Shown in pieces: positions 24,135-33,792 of a DNA stretch of 64,000 bases. The stretch's first letter is position 1. Each line of letters starts with the position of its first letter. Position numbers and translations under genes: made by a program. Under the pieces are notes generated by a model. That model was not told the DNA's origin, ran no database searches, and was given only the letters and a program-made list of their open reading frames with translations. This DNA comes from Liolophura sinensis (Eukaryota > Mollusca > Polyplacophora > Chitonida > Chitonidae). Location of the stretch: assembly GCF_032854445.1 (NCBI RefSeq), contig NC_088295.1:51751249-51815248 (forward strand). The letters are read 5' to 3'.

Positions 24135-27100
24135 CTGATGGATTTGATGTGAACAAAATAGTACAAAACAAAACAAACATACCGCAGAAGATGCTGGTTA
24201 CAGACATAAGGCAGTGCTCTGGAGGCGGGTCACCGAGCGACATATAAGGATCTGTTGGATTTGATGTGAACAAAACAGTACAAAACAAACATACTGTAGA
24301 AGATGCTGGTTACAGACGAAAGGCAGTGTTCTGGAGGCAGGTCACCGAGCGACATATAAGGATCTGTTGGATTTGATGTGAACAAAATAGTACAAAACAA
24401 AACAAACATACCATAGAAGATGCTGGTTACAGACGAAAGGCAGTGCTCTGGAGGCGGGTCATCAAGCGACATATAAGGATCTGTTGGATTTGATGTGAAC
24501 AAAACAGTACAAAACAAACATACCGTAGAAGATGCTGGTTACCGACGAAAGGCAGTGTTCTGAAGGCAGGTCACTGTGCGACATATAAGGATCCATTGGA
24601 TTTGATGTGAACAAAACAGTACAAAACAAACATACTGTAGAAGATGCTGGTTACAGACGAAAGGCAGTGTTCTGGAGGTGGCATATAAGGATCTGTTGGA
24701 TTTGATGTGAACAAAACAGTACAAAACAAACATACTGTAGAAGATGCTGGTTACAGACGAAAGGCAGTGCTCTGGAGGTGGCATATAAGGATCTGTTGGA
24801 TTTGATGTGAACAAAAACAGTACACAACAAAACAAACATACTGTAGAAGATGCTGGTTACAGACAAAAGGCAGTGCTCTGGAGGCGGGTCACCAAGCGAT
24901 ATATAAGGATCTGTTGGATTTGATGTGAACAAAATAGTACAAAACAAAACAAACATACCATAGAAGATGCTGGTTACAGACGAAAGGCAGTGCTCTGGAG
25001 GCGGGTCATCAAGCGACATATAAGGATCTGTTGGATTTGATGTGAACAAAACAGTACAAAACAAACATACCGTAGAAGATGCTGGTTACCGACGAAAGGC
25101 AGTGTTCTGAAGGCAGGTCACTGTGCGACATATAAGGATCCATTGGATTTGATGTGAATAAAACAGTACAAAACAAACATACCATAGAAGATGCTGGTTA
25201 CAGACGAAAGGCAGTGCTCTGGAGGTGGCATATAAGGATCTGTTGGATTTGATGTGAACAAAAACAGTACACAACAAAACAAACATACCGTAGAAGATGC
25301 TGGTTACAGACGAAAGGCAGTGCTCTGGAGGCGGGTCACCAAGCGACAGGTGTTCGTCAAAAGTCTTATCAAAAAGTTGCTGGCATCAGCTGACTGATCA
25401 CTATCATTCAATCAAACAAGAAAAGTCATTAGTAATGTCATTCAAACCCTTGAGTACAGGGATTACACTGTTTAACAGTTTGAGTATTGTTAGTACAGTT
25501 AGCAACAAGCTTATTTGATTCCCAGGTTCAAACTAGCCTGAAGATTTTTACCAAATCCTACTTTGTCACATGACATTCAAGAGCAGGGTGAACTTCAAGA
25601 AGCAGTAAAAATGAACAGCTGATGTTTGATGTGTATGAAATCACTAATTTCACACACAATGCCAGATTAGTCAACACAAAACAAGCACTTTCTATGGACA
25701 CTTCTTCAGGTAACTTACCTGGATCTTGAATGATTAAGGTCCTCATCATCTACAAGAAAGATGTAAAGAACATGGAAAGGTAATGCTCTTTTTAACAGAG
25801 TTTCCTCTTGTAATATCAATCTTCTCCAGCAATTGTTGACAGGTTTCTGCACCTCAAAGTTATGTTTGTTTGAACATTAACTGATACAGTGACCAAGTCT
25901 CACTATCAATCAAGGCTTGCATTCAGGTAGGCATATTGATAATGTCCATTTCGTCAGGCAATCAAATTATAACTTTATTAGATTGAAAGATATGCAAGAA
26001 AATTTTTTTATGTGTTAGCTATCCTGTGTCAGAGAATAGTTGTATGGCTGACACAACAATATTAACCTGTTCTGACTGAGTCAGGGACATCTGACGGTAT
26101 TTCTACTGGGTCCACCTACAATGACATAGAGATAAATCATTTCAAAAATTAAGTACAGAACAGAACACAATCCTGTTAAGCTACGTATATGCTGGACAAA
26201 CTAGTGACTAGATAAAAATGACTTATCTTGAATATGAATGATTAATTCAACCAGCAGTTTAAGCTGTTAATATATACTGACCTACCAAACTTCTGAACAT
26301 AAATGTACATCATGTACAATGCCACACTGAGTGACATTTTCTTCAAGTGCGTATGGACAGAAAGATAAACAAGATCATATATTATGCATTAACTTATCTA
26401 AACTTTTGAAAGTTTAGTTAGGCATAGGTGGACATAGGTGGACATAGGCAAGCTGAACGACTATCCAATCAATTATAGGAGAGGGTCCAGGGTTGCCCAG
26501 GCCCTGGAAGCCCAGAGCTTCCAGACATCGGGAGACATGTTCTAAATGCCTTTTCGACCAATTAAAGATGTCAAGGAGTCTTTAACTTGAAAATATTGGA
26601 AATTTGTTTGATAAGATGGAGATCATCTGAACGGGGAGGTAAAAGCATCCACAAAATCGCAAAAGGGAATTCCTATCCAGCATTATGGCTGAAACCTAGG
26701 TAAACTCGATATTTATATTCTTACATTCTTTGTGATAGAAAAAATGTATGTTTGGCTTCACAAAACATTAGTATTGTTTGTAAGTATTATCGCTTTGCTG
26801 AAAATATGCCATAAATAGGGCAAACACTGCACTCAGTTTGGCTGGCCTACTGGAGGAATTAATAGACATGAGTTTTTGCTCTGTTTGAAAGCTGAGCTAC
26901 ATTTCCCAATTTTGCAAATTACCAAATTTCAGATACCAAGATAACATGAACAGTTTTTTGCCGAGGTTAAAATAACTGTAGATTGACAGAGGCATTACTT
27001 ATGGATAACAACTCCAGGAGTTGTTATCCATAAGTAATGCCTCTGTCAATCTATACCATCCCAATTCCTAAATGCCTCTGAAAGTAGTTAAAATAACTGA

Positions 27101-28182
27101 CCAATAAAATTACAGTGCATTAATCTGTTTGAACAAATTAAAAGAAATGTCTTAACATCTGATTCAAAACAGTGAAGAAAGCGAAGGGCATTCACTGTGG
27201 TTTTTTTTTTTTATATGGTTGGGTCGTGAAGTGGTGAGGCCAAAGCATATGTGGACACCCCCCCCCCCCAACCCCCCACCCCTACCCCACAATTTTGAAA
27301 GTCCTGGGACACGCACGACCCCACTACCGCTTCCTACGCCACTGCTGAGAAATCATGACTGCCTTGAATCACAAAAAGCATGTCTTATGTCATATTTCCG
27401 GTTTATTTATGAATTTATGTATAAGAAAAAATATATAACAATCGTTAAATTTCACGTCTGAGGGTTCTAGTATCATGAAATGGCAAAAAATTGTTTACTT
27501 ATTTCCTCCATCCATATACCTGACCTCCATTCTACATGAGAAAAATTCTTGGGTACAGGCATTACACACCCATCAAATAAATTAATTATTGAAACAATGG
27601 AGAAAAGGACAAAATGATTGAGAAGCGAGCAGCCATGGCTGCAGAGATCTTGACAGTACTTTACCTGGCTGGTGACAAACTCCTCAGTCACAGTTGGATC
27701 ATACTCAGACGTCTTCAGCATGATTCTTTTTAGGTGGATCTGCTGCTCAGAAAACATCTCCTCCATTGCTTCTTTAAACTGGTCCAGCTCAGTTTCAAAG
27801 CGTCTCCGAAAAAACCTGTCTGTGGAATTTAAGTAGACAATTTATAATTCAACATTTTTATTTCGCTAAGTCAGTGCAATATGTGTGTTTCATGCAAGTG
27901 CAACACAATCACCACAGGGTGAAGTACTGCTGCATTACAGATAAACATATTTCAGGGGGTGGGGGAACATCGTGGGGGGGGGGGGGGCGGGTGAGGAAAG
28001 GTGACTATTTCAGCATTATGGGTGACCTAGGCCCAGGAAGCCCTGGCGTTTCAGACAGCTGGACATTTTAGAAGATTTCGGATCAAATTCATATAATACT
28101 TCTCACCCAAGACAAAACTTGCAAGTAATTAATGTACCCATTTGGAACAAAACAATATTAGAGGTTATCCCCAGTGTCTTAA

Positions 28183-28241
<59 letters not shown>

Positions 28242-29608
28242 ATTTTTTTAAACATTTTTTATCTTTCTGAATTGTGTATTTAATTGTACACCCAGTTGTG
28301 CTTAGGTTTTCCATTTTGTCATATCACAAGTCTTAATGTCCCTAGAAGACAGCTTTAATCAAAGCCAGCCCTTGAAAAAAATACAGCTTGTACCCCTCTT
28401 CCAATATGATGAAGATTCCTGGGGTACAAACTCATCCAATGACAGAAGTTTTTACTTAAAATTGTCTAGAACTAGAAAATTCAAAAGTTCGATAATAATA
28501 ACTGTAATATGTGTACAGCAATATATCAATAGCTGTAGTCAAGGAAATTAATAAAACTTATCTACCCATAATTCCTTGATGTTTCCTCTCATATCATATA
28601 TAATACATACTCATTCAAGGGGCATAAAGGAAGGTGGAGGGCGGTCAATGAACAGTGCAAGTACAAAACAAAAATTTGGGATTAAACAGTAACTGGGTAA
28701 TTGCACATTTCAAACAGTGTATGTGTTGCTGATGCTTATCAATGAGTTACATCATTACCCATGTGCTCTATGTAGTCAGCTTAAGATGTTTAGTCATTGC
28801 ATGGTTATGTGTTTTATATTTTGCTCTTTGTGTTTTGCTAATTGCCCCATCTGGTGCCAAGGACAGGTTATAAGATGTTCTTGAGTTTTTGTCATCGAAA
28901 GTCAAAACTTTCTTGTCTTTTATTATGTGTGAATGGAGATTGCACAGTGACTCTCCATTTTGTTTGAGAATGACAATAACACAGGAGAGCCATTATTTGG
29001 CTGATTTTTGGCATGTCTCCTTTGACTTACTATGCCTGCTCATACCAGGCAGTGAAACAATCTGATAGCCTGCGCAATCAGTATGTTTTAGGTACAAAGA
29101 TTTTCATAATAAAACAAGCTAAAGCTAATACCAAAAATGAAACAGGAGATCTTCAGTTGGACTGTCTGAGGGGGACATCCAAGTTGTACCATAATGTATC
29201 ATAGATGGCAGGTCTTCTTGTTCAAAGTATTGTCCACTTGCACAATTCTCCCCATCCTGAGTTCTGAGAAGAAGGCAATCAGGGCTATCTCTACTTCCAT
29301 AGCCTATATCTGTCTCCAGGCTCTCCACACTGTTTGCAGAGCCTTGCATCTCTAAGTTACAGACAGACATCTGGCATTCAGAACTCAATGCTCTCGAGTC
29401 CTATCAGAAAGAGAAAACAGATCTCTATAGATGAATTCTCCAGGAGACAAGCTTTTTAAACCTCAAATCACTTCAGTAAAATGCATACATTTCCTTGCTT
29501 CTGAATGGCTACCTATATATACTTGTATAAAATCATAAGAATTTATTAGGAGAATAAATGACCTACCAGCCATGGTTCAGGGTCAGTTAAATGTTAATGT
29601 GAGATGGA

Positions 29609-29655
<47 letters not shown>

Positions 29656-31500
29656 ACCTTGGTGTTAGTTTTAGAGTACTTTGGTTTCTTGCTGGAGCTG
29701 GTCTCTTGTTCATGTATGTTGCTCCTGGCAGAACAGTCAGACAGATTTTCTGACGCAAGGTTGCCTCCATTCTTTCATGACCATCTGATGGACTGATGCA
29801 AGTTTCTACTCTTTCTAAAACCAAACACTAATATTCATGAAGTTTTAGAATGCTGTCTTTCAATTACCAAGACACAGGATGTGCTGCTCAACTCCCCATC
29901 CTTAGACATGAAATTTGTCCAAACCCACAAAACTGACTCAAATCATATGAAGTATGACATATCCAACAACATTTATATAAATATAAATAAATATTATGAT
30001 TAACATTTGTGCTTTGTTCAAACAAAGACTATCACTAATTGATCAGAGGCAGATGAGACTTGAGAGAACTTTTGATGACAGGGTTCTACAGAAGACCAGA
30101 TCTTGACATATGGTGATATGTTTAAATCACGTTCCCTGGCATGGCCAGGGACATGCATGACCTCTGTCATATCATCAGTATAAATATTCCTCACTATATT
30201 AATATATTCAGCAAAACACAAAACAAAAACAAATAAACCTGAGAAAAATGTCTTATGGTCAGGTGAGGGGTTTTGAATGTGAATTCAGTAATATCCCCCT
30301 TGTGTTGTGAAACCTTATTGTAAGGAATGCCTGGAAATTATCAAAAACAGATGGCATCGTTCCGTCTTTGACTGCACACATATCTCAAGACTGCTATTGC
30401 TGGATAATTGGAACTGCTCATAGACAACAGTAAATTGGCAATCAAATATCATATTACCACTGGAGGTCATCAGTGTGCAAACAACTATGCAAGTGGGCTT
30501 ATTTTAACCTTTCATTACCTTTGGATCTTATGGTACCGCCTGTGCCAAGATCAGGACAGCTTTCTTGGTGTACCAGTATATCTTGAGGCATCTCAGAATC
30601 TACAAAGTAAAATGCATTTGGTTTTCGGAAAAGAAAAGTATACAGTGCAAGTATATTGAAGAGGACATTGGAGAACATCCTATGAAATCTCTGAAAGTAT
30701 GCCTTCGCTTGGCTTTTCAATTGTCAATTCTAAAATAGTTCAAAATCGTTCAATTATTTATTCAGTAAAACTACCAAAAACATTGATTATTTTAATTAGC
30801 TCATCATCATTCATATGATTAAAAGCTCTGTCACCCACATGCTGAATTTGCTTTTCTTTTTTGAAACAGACAATCAAATGGTATGATCAAAATTACCGAA
30901 TGCCACCACAAATCAATGGTGATTTGATCAGGTGCTGACACAGTGAGTAGACAATGACTAATCCTCCCCAAAATAATCGCCGCATATTTCCTAACTCCAA
31001 CTTGATGGGAACAATCTCAGTGAAGTGCAGCCAGACAGGGCCTTCGGACTGGTCCTGGCAGTTCAATATGTATAGTACATGTACGTATAGTATTATCTAA
31101 CAAATTGTCGTCTTACTGGGTACATGTAATTTGTCAGATTGTGTGTAAAAGCCGTTCAGGACATTTCGATACGGGAAGGCACAACTTTCCTTTCGCCTGG
31201 CGTTATTAAACCCCAAAACCAACTAGCAGACAAGATTAACATTTCAGTGAAAAACAAATGTGAAGACTTGAGGGAAGCCAATTTAGAAATGGCATGCCTT
31301 AACATCGTCGTTGCTATTTGTCACAGATTTGCAAAAATACAGCCCACACCTTTCATCCTCTTCAAGTTCGAAAAGCCTCGCCAAACAAACTTGCAGTCAT
31401 ACCGTGACAGTGACTGGGCATGCGCACTTGAGTTCCCACTGAAAGCAGACGATAAAGCATTGCCAACTTCACGGTATTGTTTATCTACAATGATATCCAT
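24064..31500 (-). CDS. Unidentified multi-exon gene with C-terminal micro-exon array
   Basis: I do not recognise the product. Proposed exons on the minus strand are 31500-31350 (ATG), 30599-30519, 29814-29658, 29392-29190, 27819-27665, 26115-26067, 25749-25719, then a first array segment ending at 25289, ten units 25239-24183, and a terminal exon 24134-24064. Exons 1 to 7 join in consistent phases. The exon 4 boundaries and the link from 25719 into the array are not resolved; phase is off by one or two there. The upstream part is Ser-rich and acidic, with a coiled-coil-like helix (FETELDQFKEAMEEMF) in the 27.8-kb exon. The start is about 2.2 kb from the first firm TEX11 exon, head to head. 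A functional link to meiosis would be speculation. Confidence 0.6.
24183..25239 (-). repeat. Tandem array of ten symmetric micro-exon units
   Basis: Ten exon-like segments on the minus strand start at 24251, 24363, 24480, 24592, 24692, 24792, 24910, 25027, 25139 and 25239, with ends 24183, 24295, 24412, 24524, 24636, 24736, 24842, 24959, 25071 and 25183. Seven are 69 bp and three are 57 bp (12-bp in-frame loss). Spacers are 43, 48 or 49 bp, each starting GTATGTTTG and ending CAACAG, except two units (24592, 25139) whose acceptor is mutated to GG. Each 69-bp unit adds 23 residues of the type PYMSLGDPPPEHC..VTSIFY, with frame kept at phase 1-1. A 547-bp, five-unit higher-order period is visible (24363/24910, 24480/25027, 24592/25139, 24692/25239). 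Confidence 0.8.
25289..25350 (-). CDS. First (5'-most) array segment, 5' boundary unresolved
   Basis: It shares SLGDPPPEHCLSSVTSIFY and the donor TACG|GTATGT with the array, but upstream of about 25347 the sequence is unique (gacgaacacctgtcg). Reading back in array phase stays open to a CCAG at about 25375, but the phase does not match the exon at 25719. A missed small exon or an indel is likely. Confidence 0.4.
25719..25749 (-). CDS. Unidentified gene, exon 7 (31 bp)
   Basis: Acceptor TTTCTTGTAG|AT and donor CCAG|GTAAGT are both strong. It encodes an acidic stretch (DDEDLNHSRS) when joined in phase to the 26-kb exon. Confidence 0.55.
26067..26115 (-). CDS. Unidentified gene, exon 6 (49 bp)
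   Basis: Acceptor CATTGTAG|GTGGAC, donor ACAG|GTTAAT. Only one frame is open (VDPVEIPSDVPDSVRT), and it matches the phase-0 end of the 27.8-kb exon. Confidence 0.55.
26979..27053. repeat. Perfect 75-bp palindrome
   Basis: Arms of 37 bp (26979-27015 and 27017-27053) are exactly complementary around a single A. The block plus 33 bp (26979-27086) is bracketed by the 13-bp direct repeat gttaaaataactg (26966-26978 and 27087-27099), which looks like an insertion with target duplication. Confidence 0.95.
27665..27819 (-). CDS. Unidentified gene, exon 5 (coiled-coil-like)
   Basis: Acceptor TTCCACAG|ACAGG, donor AGCCAG|GTAAAG; 155 bp. It encodes a charged, probably helical segment (RRRFETELDQFKEAMEEMF) followed by KTSEYDPTVTEEFV. 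This is the most convincing coding exon of this gene outside the array. Confidence 0.65.
28180..28237. repeat. (TA)n microsatellite
   Basis: About 28 uninterrupted AT dinucleotides, within an intron of the unidentified minus-strand gene. A shorter (TA)n lies at about 29615-29641. Confidence 0.95.
29190..29392 (-). CDS. Unidentified gene, exon 4 (boundaries tentative)
   Basis: A long open segment encodes ALSSECQMSVCNLEMQ, SVESLETDIGYGSRDSPD and EQEDLPSMIHYG. The start at 29392 (CTCGAG|AG) and end at 29190 (TATG|GTACAA) were chosen because they keep phase with the flanking exons. Neither splice site is strong; an acceptor GATAG|GACT at 29400 is better by sequence but breaks phase. Confidence 0.5.
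29658..29814 (-). CDS. Unidentified gene, exon 3
   Basis: Acceptor GGTTTTAG|AAAGAG, donor CCAAG|GTAAAA; 157 bp. The frame set by exon 2 is fully open (RVETCISPSDGHERMEATL, KRPAPARNQSTLKLTP). It is a basic, Pro-rich segment. Confidence 0.5.
30519..30599 (-). CDS. Unidentified gene, exon 2 (81 bp)
   Basis: Acceptor TTTTACTTTGTAG|AT, donor CAAAG|GTAATG. It encodes DSEMPQDILVHQESCPDL. Phase 1 on both sides agrees with the exons before and after. Confidence 0.6.
31350..31500 (-). CDS. Unidentified gene, putative first coding exon
   Basis: ATG at 31500-31498 (MDIIVDKQYREVGNALSS) is open for 50 codons to donor GAAAG|GTGTGG, in phase with exon 2. A 139-codon plus-strand ORF overlaps it (31139-31558) but has no splice support or recognisable domain. 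Confidence 0.45.
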
Positions 31501-33137
31501 GGTTTGTAAAGTCACTAAGGCGTTTATAAGTTATAATGTGCGCAATGCATACATGTAATTTCTCAAATTACTACATGCACCGAGACAACAGAAAAGCACA
31601 CCTAAGAAGTAAAGTTAAAGATAAGTGTAGAACTGCAAGATTTAAGGTTGATGCTGTTGTTGTTGTTAATTTCTGTATGTTCACAAACAACTAGGCCTTT
31701 CAACAACAACAGCATTGCGGTCAAATCATGTTACCTAAAATGTGCAGTCGTAAGAATGGATAATTTACTGGTGATTTGAGATCGCTGGACAGTTCTTCAA
31801 TTTACCAAGTATTAAAAGTTCTTGGCTAATATTAAATTAAGCAGTTGGAATTGTTAAGGTATAGCTCTACATGTATGTGGCCATTTTTATGTATAAATGC
31901 ATGTACAAAATAGCTCTGTAGAATTGTCTTTTAGCAGAAAACAGTTCACATAATCTGACAGGACAAAATTTCACATCTGGGAAATATATAACAAAAATCT
32001 CAAGTGTCCTATTAAGGAGTTGAGATTGATATTTAAAAGCAACTTATATGTTTGTAAGATTTTACTTGGTTTCAACACATTGAAATGATAAGCAAAACAA
32101 TTTCATGTTGTCAAGATGTATGTTAGGAACTTGAACTTCTGGTAGATGAGGAAGGAACCAGAAGCATTGTGTGACTATCCCATGCATTTTGTAAGTTTTT
32201 GCTTTTGTAAGAATGTGAGTGTAGTATTAATACTGCTTTTCAGCCCGGTGAAATTCTGTGATATATGTATTTGATTTATCCATATAGACTCAATGTCTTT
32301 TTTTTGACAGCTAAGTTTTGACCTGCTAAGTTTTTTGGCTATAATTTTTTGGAAGTTCATGGATTTGGCTGGTTAGACTTGTTTATTTGTAAACTGTACA
32401 AATCATGTTATTTTAAAATTCTTTTCTGAAGGAAATTGGTAGAAGTAACCATTGTGAAAGGATGACAACATTACCAGATGTGAGAGGATCAGCTGTTCAG
32501 CTACAAGGTTGGTAAAGCTAAATATTGTCTGCCTGCAAAAGTGAATTAAGAACAACATACTGCAATCAAGTATGTAAATCATTGTTAAAAGACACCAGGA
32601 CATTCCAGGTATGCATTAGTGACAACAAAAATTTAGACAGTTTCTGAGATTAGTTGGTAATGAGTTTTAGCATATATGGTTGCCTTGTTAGTTCGTCAGT
32701 CCTCAAAGAACTGAGTAATGTTGTACAGCAGTATGTATTTAAAATATCATTGCCCATTTTCATTACTCATGGAATAGTGGGTGCAGTTGCGACCATTTTG
32801 TCCTTTTACTTTTGTTGAGTATTCCATTCACACAGGAACAGGAAGTCAATGAATGATTTACTACCATTCAAAATCATCCTTCATAGTCGACCTTCCCAAT
32901 CATCTAATCTGATGGGAGATATATTGCAAACAAGCTTGCCAACAGATACATCACTTTATCATGCATGTAATACCATAGTTTTAACTGTCCACAAATTAGC
33001 ATGTAATAAAAGCAGATCTACACAGGTTTGTAATTTCTTTCGGTATCTTAAACAACATCTTACAAGTGTAGAAGAAATATGAAGATAAGTGTAGAACTGC
33101 AAGATTTTAATGTTTTCCTTTCGTTATTTCTGTGTAG
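31501..33137. promoter_or_regulatory. Probable divergent intergenic region
   Basis: This lies between the proposed start of the minus-strand gene and the TEX11 exons. It probably carries both promoters and the unlocated 5' exon or exons of TEX11. A 77-codon ORF at 32849-33082 follows a possible acceptor (cattcacacag) but shows no recognisable similarity. No specific site can be defended. Confidence 0.35.
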
Positions 33138-33274
33138 CAATTGTCAAAGACATTTGCCAGGTAGGGGTGCCTGATAATGTGCTAACGACAAAGATGGAGA
33201 AAGCAGAGGTGCTGCTTGAGGCTATCCCTGATCTGGATTTAGGTTGCCATGACCACAGATGTGTACACGGCATT
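33138..33274 (+). CDS. Candidate TEX11 5' exon (phase problem)
   Basis: Acceptor tttctgtgtag|CA and donor catt|GTGAGT flank an open segment (AIVKDICQ..TTKMEKAEVLLEAI). VKDI resembles VNDI near the N-terminus of vertebrate TEX11. It ends in phase 0 while the next firm exon needs two carried bases, so either a base is missing or another exon lies between. Confidence 0.35.
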
Positions 33275-33706
33275 GTGAGTTTTTATTATATCTTCTATCG
33301 TAACATCCACTTAATTCAGATAGTGTTCTTCAAACCATGCATCTTTTTGGCTGGAAAATAGATATCAAAATATCCTCCAATCAAATTTGCTTGGGGCAAA
33401 CAACTATAAAATGTATATGATTTAATGGATTTTAGGGAGACTAGTAATAAACCCAGGATTATTCAACTGAGCAATAAACCAATTATCATATGGCTTTGTT
33501 ATCCATAAATGTAACTTTGTATTTCTTCATACGGTATAATCACGCAAATGTGTGTATAAAATAGGTGATAACTAAAATGATAGTCATTACAGCTCAGTAT
33601 AGGACATATTGACAGTGCCCTGTGTTATATTACAATACATCCATCGTTTCCCTTGAAGGCCTTTATGTATAATATTGTCATCAGCTATTATTTGTTTAAT
33701 TTTCAG

Positions 33707-33792
33707 CTTGGAATGTTTAGCAGTACAGCTATGGAATCACGTGGTTACTGTGAAGAACAAAGGCTCTGTTTCTGCTCAGAACAGTGCACAGT
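33707..33792 (+). CDS. TEX11: TEX11 exon (LAVQLWNHVV)
   Basis: Splice bases ttttcag|C and cacagt|GTGAGT. LECLAVQLWNHVV corresponds to the first conserved helix of TEX11. First firm exon on the 5' side. Confidence 0.85.

Noticed and set aside
31139-31558. 139-codon plus-strand ORF
   Set aside because: Lies opposite the better supported first exon of the minus-strand gene; no similarity to TEX11 and no donor site fitting it.
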